NCBI GenBank assembly: GCA_934316925.1
Contig: CAKREC010000018.1
Location: 1-38,694, forward strand
Source of the DNA: an uncultured Eubacterium sp.
GTDB lineage: Bacteria; Bacillota; Clostridia; Lachnospirales; Lachnospiraceae
DNA length: 38,694 nucleotides
Direction of reading: 5' to 3'
The position numbers and the translations under genes were made by a program. The stretch's first letter is position 1. Every line of letters begins with the position of its first letter. Shown here in pieces: positions 27,508 to 35,806 of this stretch. The notes beneath the pieces were generated by a model that made no database searches, was not told the origin of the DNA, and saw nothing but the letters and a program-made list of their open reading frames with translations.

Positions 27508-29378
27508 TGAAGAAAAAATGGAAAATGGCACTGGAAAGACTGTATCTCTTTTTGATCTTTGCTTTTTTGTATGCACCGATCCTGACGCTGGTGGTGCTTT
27601 CTTTTAATGCATCCAAAACAAGGGGCAAATGGGGCGGCTTCAGTTTGAAATGGTATCATGCCCTGATGCAGGATCAGGATATTTTACACGCGCTGTTTAC
27701 GACATTAGTGCTGGCACTTTTATCGGCACTGATCGCAACCGTGTTTGGAACGATTGTATCCTTTGCGATCAATGCCATGAAGAAAGGAACGCGTACACTG
27801 TTTATGTCCGTGACCAATATTCCGATGCTGAATGCGGATATTGTAACCGGCATTTCTTTTATGTTGTTGTTTCTTGCCGTCAATTACACGATGGGATTTT
27901 CGAGTGTACTGATCGCGCATATCACGTTCAATCTGCCATTCGTGATCCTCAGTGTGCTGCCTCGTCTGGGACAGATGAACCGCAGCGTTTATGAGGCCGC
28001 AATGGATCTTGGCGCTTCCCGGCAGTATGCGTTTTATAAGGTGGTTTTACCGGATATCATGCCGAGCATTCTTACGGGATTCCTGATGTCATTTACGATG
28101 TCATTGGATGACTTTGTGATTACGCATTTTACAAAGGGTGTGGGGATTGATACCTTATCGACGATGATCTACACAGAGCAGAAGAAGGGGATCCGGCCGG
28201 AGATCTATGCACTGTCCACGATCATGTTTGTGACTGTGTTTCTTTTGCTGGTGCTTTATAATCTGCGAAATGCCAAAAGAGAAAAAAAGCACATTGCAGT
28301 AAGAAGCAATCCGGTTCGAACCGCGGTTGAAGTCGTCATCGGTCTTGGACTGTGCGTGGCAGTGTTCGCGGGATATTATAAGACAATGCCGGGTGGCAGC
28401 AATGAACTTGCCATTTACAACTACGGTGAATACATGGATCCGGAGATCATTGAAGAATTTGAAAAAGAGACCGGGATCAAGGTTACTTATGATGAGTACG
28501 AGACCAACGAGTCGATGTATCCGATCATTGCCAATCACGCGGCAAGTTATGATCTGGTATGCCCATCGGATTATATGGTTCAACACATGAAAGAAGAGGG
28601 ACTTTTAGCAGAGATTGACTGGGACAAGATACCAAACCGCAAATATATTGATTCTGAATTCTGGGATTTTGCAAAATCGTTTGACGAAGAAAATCAATAC
28701 AGTGTTCCATATTTGTGGGGAACAGTAGGAATCCTATACAATAAAAAAATGGTAGACGAGCCGATCGACAGCTGGAGTGTCTTGTGGGATACCAAATACA
28801 AGGATAATATTCTGATGCAAAAGAGTGTAAGGGATTCCTTTGGCGTGGTTCTTAAATATCTGGGATATTCGTTGAATTCGACCAAAGAAGATCAGCTGGA
28901 ACAGGCAAAACAGCTTTTGCTTCAACAGAAGCACCAGGGCATTGTGCAGGCATATGTTGTGGACGAAGTACGTGATAAGATGATTGCGGGAGAGGCTGCG
29001 ATCGGTGTGATCTATTCGGGAGAGGCATTGACCTGTCAGGAGGCGAATCCGGATCTCGAATATGTGATCCCGAAAGAGGGAAGCAATTTGTGGATGGATT
29101 CCTTTGTAATACCGAAAACATCAAAAAATAAAGAAAACGCAGAAAAATTTTTGAATTTTTTGTGCCGGCCGGAAAATATGGTCAAAAATTTTGAGTATAT
29201 TACGTATTCGGTACCAAGCACAACGGCACAGCAGATGATCCCGGAGGAGGAATATAAAAACAGCCCGATCGCATTTCCTGAATTTTCTGCACTTGGCAAA
29301 TGTGAGGTGCTGGCATATCTGGGAAAAACAGGGGATCAGATGTACAATAAAAAATGGAAAGAAATTATGGCAGATTAA
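27507..29378 (+). CDS. potCD: Fused polyamine permease PotC and substrate-binding protein PotD
   Basis: A 623-residue fusion. Residues 1 to about 262 are a PotC permease with six membrane segments and the loop YEAAMDLGASRQYAFYKVVLPDIMPSIL. A seventh hydrophobic segment (about 272-292, VEVVIGLGLCVAVFAGYYK) takes the place of a signal peptide and tethers the PotD domain (about 300-623) outside the membrane. The PotD part begins LAIYNYGEYMDPEIIEEFEKETG and contains YDLVCPSDYMV, VPYLWGTVGILYN and GVIYSGEALTC, which are typical for the family. One polypeptide thus replaces two subunits. ATG 27507 overlaps the potB stop; GTG 27504 is an alternative. Confidence 0.92.
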   Translation: MKKKWKMALERLYLFLIFAFLYAPILTLVVLSFNASKTRGKWGGFSLKWYHALMQDQDILHALFTTLVLALLSALIATVFGTIVSFAINAMKKGTRTLFMSVTNIPMLNADIVTGISFMLLFLAVNYTMGFSSVLIAHITFNLPFVILSVLPRLGQMNRSVYEAAMDLGASRQYAFYKVVLPDIMPSILTGFLMSFTMSLDDFVITHFTKGVGIDTLSTMIYTEQKKGIRPEIYALSTIMFVTVFLLLVLYNLRNAKREKKHIAVRSNPVRTAVEVVIGLGLCVAVFAGYYKTMPGGSNELAIYNYGEYMDPEIIEEFEKETGIKVTYDEYETNESMYPIIANHAASYDLVCPSDYMVQHMKEEGLLAEIDWDKIPNRKYIDSEFWDFAKSFDEENQYSVPYLWGTVGILYNKKMVDEPIDSWSVLWDTKYKDNILMQKSVRDSFGVVLKYLGYSLNSTKEDQLEQAKQLLLQQKHQGIVQAYVVDEVRDKMIAGEAAIGVIYSGEALTCQEANPDLEYVIPKEGSNLWMDSFVIPKTSKNKENAEKFLNFLCRPENMVKNFEYITYSVPSTTAQQMIPEEEYKNSPIAFPEFSALGKCEVLAYLGKTGDQMYNKKWKEIMAD

Positions 29379-29391
29379 GGGAGAAAAAACA

Positions 29392-31533
29392 ATGAACATG
29401 AATGAAAAGATTGCAAAAGAACTGGGGATCCAGACATGGCAGGTGGATGCTGTTGTGAAATTGATCGATGAGGGATGCACAATTCCGTTTATTGCGCGTT
29501 ATCGCAAGGAACAGCATGGCACTCTGAATGATGAGCAGCTGCGAAATCTGGATGAACGGCTGACGTATCTTAGAAATCTTGAAGATCGGAAACAGACCGT
29601 ACTGGCAAGTATTGAAGAACAGGGAAAGCTCACGGAAGAGTTGAAAGTGCAGATCGCAGCGGTTGAGACACAGGTTGCTTTGGAAGACCTGTACCGCCCA
29701 TACCGGCCAAAGCGTAGAACCCGTGCCACGATCGCCAAAGAAAAGGGACTGGAAGGACTGGCCAATATCATTTTGCTCCAGATGACCGATCAGACGCTGG
29801 AGGAAGAAGCGAAGAACTATATCAATGCGGAAAAAGAGGTCAATAGTGTAGAAGAGGCGATTCAGGGAGCGATGGATATTCTCGCTGAGTCGATCGCAGA
29901 TGAAGCGGATTACCGGCAGGTGATCCGAAAAGATACTATGAATCAGGGCAGTCTTATTTCGACCGCGAAAAAGCCAGAAGAAAAAACGGTATATGAGAAT
30001 TACTACGAATTTGAAAGTCCATTGAAAAAAATATCCGGTTATCAGATCTTAGCGATCAACCGGGGAGAAAAAGAAAAAATACTTACCGTCAAACTCGTTG
30101 CACCGGAGGATGAGATCTTACGGTATCTGGAGAAAAAGATTATTACACGCGACAACGTAAATACAACAGGTTGTCTGCAGGAAGTCATTGCGGACAGTTA
30201 CAGCCGATTGATCGCACCGGCGATTGAGCGGGATATCCGGAATGAGCTTACAGAAAAGGCAGAAGATGGTGCGATCCGTGTCTTTGGAAAAAATCTCCAA
30301 CAGTTGCTGATGCAGCCACCGATCGCGGGGAAGGTTGTTCTGGGATGGGATCCTGCATTTCGTACCGGATGTAAACTGGCGGTTGTAGATGAGACCGGAA
30401 AAGTGTTGGATACGATTGTTGTATTCCCAACAATGCCGCAGAATAAAGTGGCAGAGACAAAGAAGATCGTAAAAGGTCTGATCGACAAATATCATGTAGA
30501 ACTGATCTCTGTTGGAAATGGAACCGCATCAAGAGAATCGGAACAGGTGATCGTGGAAATGTTAAAGGAGATCAACAAGCCGGTTCAGTATATTATTACA
30601 AATGAGGCAGGTGCCTCGGTCTATTCGGCAAGTAAGCTGGCAACGGAGGAATTCCCGAATTTTGATGTGGGACAGCGAAGTGCTGTATCCATTGCCCGAC
30701 GTTTGCAGGATCCATTGGCGGAACTGGTCAAGATCGATCCTAAGAGCATCGGCGTTGGCCAGTACCAGCATGATATGAATCAGAAAAAACTCAGTGAGGC
30801 ACTGGGAAATGTAGTTGAAGACTGTGTAAATAATGTTGGGGTAGATGTAAATACCGCCTCTGCATCCTTACTGGAGTATGTATCGGGCATCAGCAAAACA
30901 ATTGCTAAAAACATTGTCGCTTACCGCGAGGCAAACGGAAAGTTCCACACCCGAAAAGAATTGCTCAAGGTAGCAAAATTGGGACCAAAGGCATTTGAAC
31001 AGTGTGCCGGATTTTTGCGTATTACCGGAGGAGATGATCCGCTGGATGCGACCAGCGTACATCCGGAATCCTATGGCGCAGCGACAAAACTGCTCAACTT
31101 GTTAGGATATGACAAAACCGATATGGAAGGTGGCCTTACCGGATTATCTCTTATGGCGAAGAATCGTAAAAAAATGGCAGAACAGCTGGAAATTGGTGAG
31201 GAAACACTGAATGATATCCTTTCGGAGTTGGAAAAACCGGGGCGTGATCCGCGAGACGAAATGCCAAAACCGATACTGAGAACGGATGTCATGGAAATGA
31301 AAGATCTGAAAGAAGGCATGATCCTAAAAGGAACGGTGCGTAATGTAATTGACTTTGGAGCCTTTGTGGACATTGGCGTTCATCAGGATGGTCTGGTGCA
31401 TATATCCAAACTGACGGATAAAAAATTTGTGAAACATCCGCTGGATGTTGTCAGTGTCGGGGACATTGTAGAAGTTAAAGTGTTGAGCGTAGACACGAAG
31501 AAAAACCGGATCCAGTTGTCAATGATCTTATAA
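29392..31533 (+). CDS. tex: Tex-family transcription accessory / RNA-binding protein
   Basis: Tex binds RNA and nucleic acids, and in several bacteria it affects transcription and stress survival. The 713-residue protein has the normal layout: helical N-terminus (MNMNEKIAKELGIQTWQVDAV, PFIARYRKEQHGTLNDEQLR), YqgF/RuvC-like fold (VVLGWDPAFRTGCKLAVVD, about 317-440), helix-hairpin-helix motifs (LLEYVSGISKTIAKNIVAYR, about 490-560) and a C-terminal S1 domain (GMILKGTVRNVIDFGAFVDIG, HQDGLVHIS). ATG 29392 follows AAGGGAG by eight bases. It lies 13 bp after potCD and is probably partly read from the transporter promoter. Confidence 0.96.
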   Translation: MNMNEKIAKELGIQTWQVDAVVKLIDEGCTIPFIARYRKEQHGTLNDEQLRNLDERLTYLRNLEDRKQTVLASIEEQGKLTEELKVQIAAVETQVALEDLYRPYRPKRRTRATIAKEKGLEGLANIILLQMTDQTLEEEAKNYINAEKEVNSVEEAIQGAMDILAESIADEADYRQVIRKDTMNQGSLISTAKKPEEKTVYENYYEFESPLKKISGYQILAINRGEKEKILTVKLVAPEDEILRYLEKKIITRDNVNTTGCLQEVIADSYSRLIAPAIERDIRNELTEKAEDGAIRVFGKNLQQLLMQPPIAGKVVLGWDPAFRTGCKLAVVDETGKVLDTIVVFPTMPQNKVAETKKIVKGLIDKYHVELISVGNGTASRESEQVIVEMLKEINKPVQYIITNEAGASVYSASKLATEEFPNFDVGQRSAVSIARRLQDPLAELVKIDPKSIGVGQYQHDMNQKKLSEALGNVVEDCVNNVGVDVNTASASLLEYVSGISKTIAKNIVAYREANGKFHTRKELLKVAKLGPKAFEQCAGFLRITGGDDPLDATSVHPESYGAATKLLNLLGYDKTDMEGGLTGLSLMAKNRKKMAEQLEIGEETLNDILSELEKPGRDPRDEMPKPILRTDVMEMKDLKEGMILKGTVRNVIDFGAFVDIGVHQDGLVHISKLTDKKFVKHPLDVVSVGDIVEVKVLSVDTKKNRIQLSMIL

Positions 31534-31538
31534 ATAAA

Positions 31539-31587
31539 ATGGAGTTGTGACCCAGGCTAGACAGCCAGGACCACAACTCCATCTTTA
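31539..31587. terminator. Shared terminator between tex and the convergent membrane protein
   Basis: ATGGAGTTGTG (31539-31549) pairs perfectly with CACAACTCCAT (31572-31582). The 22-base loop contains a small GGCT/AGCC hairpin. CTTTATT follows on the plus strand and TTTTATTTAT on the minus strand, so it can act both ways. The minus-strand gene ends at 31557, so its last codons form the right arm. Confidence 0.75.
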
Positions 31588-33680
31588 TTATACACGACGG
31601 AATAAGTTTCATACAAAGTATCCCAGTCGGAGATTTCGTATGTGCCATATTCGATCGGACCAAGCACAATATAATCCACCTCATATTTTTCCAGCAGGGA
31701 ATCGCGGCTGGCAGGATCTTCAAACATAGCCTGGGTATCCGCTTCCTGCTGCTGGTAATTGAGACCATGATAGTAAAGGAAAGATCCGGATCCGCATACG
31801 ATATTCCGTCCGGTCAGGGAAGCAATGGCGTTGTTGTGATTGGTGGCGGTTAAAAAGGTATCTGTTGGGTCAGTGTTTTCTTCTACCCATTGGCAAAGCT
31901 CAACGTAGTTTTTATCATACAGCGTGTAGTCGGATACCCGTTCGCGTTCCATCGTGAGTATGGCAGCAAACGTGGCAAGGATCGTGACGGTGGTGCATCC
32001 GGCAAACCGTAGGATACGCTGGTGTCTCTGCCATAGAGCCGGAATGGTATCGACAACAAAATCTGCACTGGCAATGCAAAAGAACAGATAAGCAACTAAC
32101 AGAAGCTTATTGTTATCATATGGATTTGGCTGAAAGAGTATAAACTCACACAAGATCCAAAGGATCGAGGCCGGGAACAGAAATTGCCGCTGTTTCTTTG
32201 TCCCTATAAGCAGGATGAGGACCGTCGTGACAAACAAGATCCCAATATTTTTCAGGTAAAAGATAACATAAGTGTCCAAGGCATTTGCCCAGTTGAAGGA
32301 TCCTCTTACAAATTGTTGTCCCGAAGCCTGCTGGAATGTAAAACCGACAAGCTGTGGCAATGCGGTCAGGATCACAACCACAAGAAAAATACCCCAGGTG
32401 GCGAGAATTTCCTGCTTTTTGGATTTGGCAAAGGCGTACACCAGTATGCTGCAGAGCACCGTAACAAAGACAAGACCGATGGCGAGAAGCAGATTGGCAG
32501 ACAGAGGGGATGCACTTTGCTGTCGTATGCTGATCCAGGTCATTCCGGAAAAGAACAACACAACACTGATGATCCGTACACTTGTGGGAATGGTGATGCC
32601 CCTGTGAACCTGATGAAATAAATGAAGCAGTAAATATCCAAAGCAGAGGATACCCAGTGCCAAAAAGGAGTGGGTGTGGATCAAAACCAGACCGCCTGCC
32701 AGAACGCCGCTTACTGCAAATAGCAAGGTGCTTTTGTTCCGCACGGCATGGATCAGTAAGACGATCAAAGGAAACAGAATTGCCCAGCCAAAGAGTGTGG
32801 CGCGCTGGGGGATCAGCATGTCGCATAGAATATTATGCCACTGAATGTTGCCCGGATCGACATAATTGGTCGGTGTTTCATAAAAGGCGGTAAAGATCCG
32901 TGTGAAATTTTCACTGTGAAATCCTTTGTTGATGAAATAAATAAATCCAAAACCACCATTGAGAAAGAAAAATAAAAAGGCGAGAATGGATTTCAGCCGA
33001 TAACGTCCTCCGAGCCATTGAAGGGAATATTTTGCGATCAGATACATTCCGCAGAAAACTTGCATCAATGCAAAATACATTGGGAGCAGATAAGCAAAAC
33101 GAAGGGAACTGCCCCAAAGATATAAGCTCGATGAGATCGTATCGGATAAAAATGGATAGGCAAGTTTGGTACCGGGGAGTATGGAATACTCAGGGGGAAA
33201 GATTCCCTGATTGGCAATGCTGGTAATAAATCCAAGGTGCATATTCATATCTCCGTATGTGCTCTGACCACTGTGCATAGCGCCATCTATATAAGGGATG
33301 GTATGGCTTTGCAGAACCAGAACTGTCCATATATAGACCGGGATCAGTACAAGGAAAACCGGGTTTTCGATAAAGAATTTCCGGATCGAAGGAATGGAAA
33401 AAGAATGATTCGCTTTTTGCGATGTTTTCAGAGCAATGGCAGCTGCCAGTAAAATGGCAGTAAACAGGCCAAACATATGAGAGGTTTTTGTAAATTGCAA
33501 CGGAAAACTATACAGAACCGGAAGCCATTGGAGTAAAAAACTTCCCATGGCAGATCCGAGCAGGATCGTAAATCCATTGATCTTTTTTTTGAACAACGAA
33601 ATGCTGATGACCATACCACAAATCTGAAAGATAAAAAAATAGATAAGTGCACTGATATTTCCCAAATAAGATCCAAACAT
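31557..33680 (-). CDS. Large multi-pass membrane protein, putative GT-C-type glycosyltransferase
   Basis: A 707-residue protein with a dozen or more hydrophobic segments. A loop after the first segments contains YGDMNMHLGFITSIANQG (near residue 142) and LAYPFLSDTISSSLY, which resemble the acidic and His-containing first loop of GT-C lipid-linked-sugar glycosyltransferases. The C-terminal part is soluble (about 600-707, WVEENTDPTDTFLTATNHNN, VDYIVLGPIEYG), as in the GT39/YfhO-like group. An enzyme moving sugars onto cell-surface molecules outside the membrane is a reasonable guess, but no donor or acceptor can be named. AAGGAG lies six bases before the ATG. It has its own promoter and ends inside a shared terminator. 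Confidence 0.75.
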   Translation of the reverse strand: MFGSYLGNISALIYFFIFQICGMVISISLFKKKINGFTILLGSAMGSFLLQWLPVLYSFPLQFTKTSHMFGLFTAILLAAAIALKTSQKANHSFSIPSIRKFFIENPVFLVLIPVYIWTVLVLQSHTIPYIDGAMHSGQSTYGDMNMHLGFITSIANQGIFPPEYSILPGTKLAYPFLSDTISSSLYLWGSSLRFAYLLPMYFALMQVFCGMYLIAKYSLQWLGGRYRLKSILAFLFFFLNGGFGFIYFINKGFHSENFTRIFTAFYETPTNYVDPGNIQWHNILCDMLIPQRATLFGWAILFPLIVLLIHAVRNKSTLLFAVSGVLAGGLVLIHTHSFLALGILCFGYLLLHLFHQVHRGITIPTSVRIISVVLFFSGMTWISIRQQSASPLSANLLLAIGLVFVTVLCSILVYAFAKSKKQEILATWGIFLVVVILTALPQLVGFTFQQASGQQFVRGSFNWANALDTYVIFYLKNIGILFVTTVLILLIGTKKQRQFLFPASILWILCEFILFQPNPYDNNKLLLVAYLFFCIASADFVVDTIPALWQRHQRILRFAGCTTVTILATFAAILTMERERVSDYTLYDKNYVELCQWVEENTDPTDTFLTATNHNNAIASLTGRNIVCGSGSFLYYHGLNYQQQEADTQAMFEDPASRDSLLEKYEVDYIVLGPIEYGTYEISDWDTLYETYSVVYNKDGVVVLAV

Positions 33681-33713
33681 GATATTTCTCCTTGCGCTCT
33701 TTTATATGAAAAT

Positions 33714-33742
33714 ATTTTATTCGAATCTTATATACTTGTCAA
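33714..33742 (-). promoter_or_regulatory. Promoter of the GT-C-like membrane protein
   Basis: On the minus strand, perfect TTGACA (33742-33737), a 17-base spacer and TAAAAT (33719-33714). The start is expected near 33707, about 27 bases before the ATG. Confidence 0.75.
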
Positions 33743-33764
33743 TGAAACAGCCATTTGTTATACT
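33736..33764 (+). promoter_or_regulatory. Promoter of the YcxB-like / tsaE / tsaB unit
   Basis: TTGTCA (33736-33741), a 17-base spacer and TATACT (33759-33764). Its -35 hexamer occupies five of the same six base pairs as the -35 of the divergent promoter, so the two promoters compete for polymerase. Confidence 0.65.
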
Positions 33765-33770
33765 TATATG

Positions 33771-33841
33771 AATGAATTTCGACAATTTGCCGCCGAGCCG
33801 ATGCGAGGGGCATTACTACGTGAATAGGAGGATTTTACTTT
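33771..33841 (+). ncRNA. Candidate structured 5' leader RNA, copy A
   Basis: The predicted leader runs from about 33771 to the ATG. Its core (33781-33812) matches the core of copy B (35515-35546) at 25 of 32 positions without gaps. Shared blocks are TGCCGCCGAG and AGGGGCA. TGCC (33788-33791) can pair with GGCA (33809-33812), enclosing GCCGAG and a variable 5-base loop. AGGAGG lies 13 bases past the core, so the element could control translation start. I cannot match it to a named riboswitch or leader. Confidence 0.45.
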
Positions 33842-34315
33842 ATGATAGAGATTGACGCAAAACTGGAGTTAAAACCGCTCAATCGTTTTTTGATGTATCA
33901 CAATTATATGAGACCGGGCGGCATTGCAGGAGTCATTATCAGCGTGGCAGCGATCGTCTGCCTGTTCGTTGGATGGAGCAACTGGACATACACGCAGAAA
34001 GGACTGCTGGTTGTGCTGGCACTTTTATTTACGGTGATCCAGCCTTTGATGTTGATCGCCAGAGGAAAGAAACAACTGAGTATGGAACAGTTTCAAAAGT
34101 CATTTCATTATACCTTTGATCCGGACAAAGTCAGTGTGAGCCAGGATGGTGAAAAACAGGAATTTGGCTGGGACGAGATCCGCAAAGTAGTGATCCGCAA
34201 AGATGCGATCTATGTATACATGACGACACAGAGCGCTTTTGTTCTGGCGAAAGACCAGTGCGGTGCAGATTATGATCGTTTGTTACAATTAGTGAAGGAG
34301 AATTACAAAAAATGA
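33842..34315 (+). CDS. YcxB-like membrane protein
   Basis: A 157-residue protein. Two membrane segments (about 28-47 and 55-75) form a hairpin. A C-terminal soluble domain (about 85-157) contains FHYTFDPDKVSVSQDGEKQEFGWDEI and AIYVYMTTQSAFVLAKDQC, which fit the C-terminal domain of YcxB-like proteins. The function of that family is unknown. AGGAGG ends ten bases before the ATG. It is the first gene after leader element A and overlaps tsaE by four bases, so a leader acting on this gene would also influence tsaE and tsaB. Confidence 0.75.
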   Translation: MIEIDAKLELKPLNRFLMYHNYMRPGGIAGVIISVAAIVCLFVGWSNWTYTQKGLLVVLALLFTVIQPLMLIARGKKQLSMEQFQKSFHYTFDPDKVSVSQDGEKQEFGWDEIRKVVIRKDAIYVYMTTQSAFVLAKDQCGADYDRLLQLVKENYKK

Positions 34316-34752
34316 TATTTCACAGCAACAGTGAGAACGATACCTATCAGATCGGTTATGATCTGGGACAGAAGGTGCAGCCGGGAGAGATCTATCTTTT
34401 GGAGGGAGATCTTGGTGTGGGCAAAACTGTTTTTGCGAAAGGGTTTGCGGCCGGACTCGGCATTGAGGAACCGATCACGAGTCCTACATTCACGATTCTT
34501 CAGGAATATGAAGAGGGGCGGATCCCACTATATCATTTTGATGTCTACCGGATTGCGGATGTCGAGGAAATGGATGAACTTGGGTATGAAGGATACTTTT
34601 ACGGAGACGGTGTCTGCCTGATCGAATGGGCGTCGCTGATCCGGGAGATTCTGCCGCCAGAGTGCAAGGTGGTTACCATTGAGAAAGATCTGGATAAAGG
34701 GTTTGACTATCGACGGGTCGAATTGACAGAAAGGACGGAGAGTGCGATATGA
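34312..34752 (+). CDS. tsaE: tRNA t6A biosynthesis ATPase TsaE
   Basis: TsaE is the ATPase that works with TsaB and TsaD to make N6-threonylcarbamoyladenosine at position 37 of ANN-decoding tRNAs. The 146-residue protein has Walker A GDLGVGKT (32-39), the switch-region SPTFTILQEY (56-65), HFDVYRI (74-80) and LIEWASL (103-109), all typical. The ATG overlaps the preceding stop (ATGA), and its own end overlaps tsaB, giving tight co-translation. Confidence 0.95.
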   Translation: MIFHSNSENDTYQIGYDLGQKVQPGEIYLLEGDLGVGKTVFAKGFAAGLGIEEPITSPTFTILQEYEEGRIPLYHFDVYRIADVEEMDELGYEGYFYGDGVCLIEWASLIREILPPECKVVTIEKDLDKGFDYRRVELTERTESAI

Positions 34753-35453
34753 TGATTTTGGCAATTGACAGTTCCGGGCTGGCTGCTACGGTGGCTTTGC
34801 AGCGGGACGATGTTCTGGTAGGTGAATTTACGATACACAACAAAAAAACACATTCGCAGACAATCTTGCCGATGATCGATGAGATGATCCGTATGGCAGA
34901 TGTTGACAAACATGAGATTGACTATGTGGCAGTAGCGTCGGGGCCGGGATCTTTTACCGGACTCCGCATTGGAGCGGCTACGGCAAAAGGGCTGGCACAG
35001 GCTTTGGATGTTCCTGTTGTACCGGTTCCCACACTGGAGGGACTGGCATATCATTATGAGGGGGCGCATGAATTGGTGTGTCCGCTTATGGATGCCAGAC
35101 GCAATCAGGCGTATTACTGTGTATATGAAGCAGAGGGCGAGACCCCGAAGAAGATCACAGATGAGGCAGCGGCACCGATTGAAGAAATTATTTCGTTTTT
35201 AAACCAACAAAAGCGACCAGTCTTGTTTTTGGGAGATGGCGTGCCTGTATTTAAAGAACAATTGCAAAAGGAACTTACGGTTCCGATCCGATGGGCTACG
35301 GATCCGCTCCGATATCAGCGCGCGGGTTCTGTGGCAGCACTGGCGCGTATGTATGTTGAGCGGGGACAGTTTATCCCGGCAAAAGAGTTTGCACCGGTAT
35401 ACCTTCGATTGTCCCAGGCGGAGAGAGAACGCAGGGAACGGGAACATCGATGA
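34749..35453 (+). CDS. tsaB: tRNA t6A biosynthesis protein TsaB
   Basis: TsaB is the structural partner of TsaD in the t6A complex. The 234 residues begin MMILAIDSSGLAATVAL, the ASKHA nucleotide-binding fold start. They contain SQTILPMIDEMI, VASGPGSFTGLRIGAATAKGLA and PLMDARRNQAYYCVY, typical TsaB stretches. The C-terminal half is shorter than in TsaD, as expected for TsaB. The ATG overlaps the tsaE stop. No rimI gene follows, although rimI is a common neighbour in Firmicutes. The gene is followed by a new promoter and leader element B. Confidence 0.95.
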   Translation: MMILAIDSSGLAATVALQRDDVLVGEFTIHNKKTHSQTILPMIDEMIRMADVDKHEIDYVAVASGPGSFTGLRIGAATAKGLAQALDVPVVPVPTLEGLAYHYEGAHELVCPLMDARRNQAYYCVYEAEGETPKKITDEAAAPIEEIISFLNQQKRPVLFLGDGVPVFKEQLQKELTVPIRWATDPLRYQRAGSVAALARMYVERGQFIPAKEFAPVYLRLSQAERERREREHR

Positions 35454-35494
35454 TCCGCTGGTAATATTTACAACTGGTTTCCCTGGAAATCGTC

Positions 35495-35503
35495 TGCTAT
35501 AAT
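35495..35503 (+). promoter_or_regulatory. Extended -10 promoter for the small zinc-ribbon gene
   Basis: CTGCTATAAT holds a TG dinucleotide (35495-35496) and a perfect TATAAT (35498-35503). The -35 region (35475-35480, TGGTTT) is weak, as is common for extended -10 promoters. The start would be near 35510, a few bases before leader element B. Confidence 0.6.
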
Positions 35504-35509
35504 AAGCCT

Positions 35510-35581
35510 ACCGTGACGATCTGCCGCCGAGGAAAGGCAAGGGGCAGCACGCAGTATATTATAGTAGGAGGTCTTATCGAT
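35510..35581 (+). ncRNA. Candidate structured 5' leader RNA, copy B
   Basis: The core at 35515-35546 matches copy A. CTGCC (35521-35525) pairs with GGCAG (35543-35547), and an inner GCC/GGC stem (35526-35528 with 35536-35538) is also possible. AGGAGG (35566-35571) lies 19 bases past the core and ten bases before the TTG start. Conservation in front of an unrelated gene argues against chance and against coding constraint. Confidence 0.45.
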
Positions 35582-35797
35582 TTGCGCCCATGTGTATGTA
35601 ATGCCTGTGGCAAAACGTTCTTGTGGGAAGACGACATGCTCAAAGAAGATGTCGTGACTTTACAAAAAAAATGGGGATTTTTTTCGCGTAAAGATCTTGA
35701 AATACATCAACTGCATCTATGTGAAGACTGCTATGATCAGTGGATTTCTACATTCAAGATTCCCCCGGTTATATTGAAGGACGAGATGCCCTTATAA
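35582..35797 (+). CDS. Small zinc-ribbon protein
   Basis: A 71-residue protein. I chose TTG 35582, ten bases after AGGAGG, because the upstream ATG (35513) would translate through the leader element. Four Cys lie in two pairs, CNACGKTF (CxxC, about 6-9) and CEDCYDQW (CxxC, about 47-50), so it should bind one zinc ion. A basic helix-like middle (LQKKWGFFSRKDLEIHQLHL) lies between them. It resembles small zinc-ribbon proteins that bind nucleic acid or protein, but I do not recognise a family. It sits alone behind its own promoter and leader, between tsaB and rnz. Confidence 0.75.
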   Translation: MRPCVCNACGKTFLWEDDMLKEDVVTLQKKWGFFSRKDLEIHQLHLCEDCYDQWISTFKIPPVILKDEMPL

Positions 35798-35806
35798 TAG
35801 TAATGC

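Noticed and set aside
35513..35581. N-terminal extension of the zinc-ribbon protein from ATG 35513
   Set aside because: It would translate the leader element and has no ribosome-binding site. AGGAGG at 35566-35571 points to TTG 35582.
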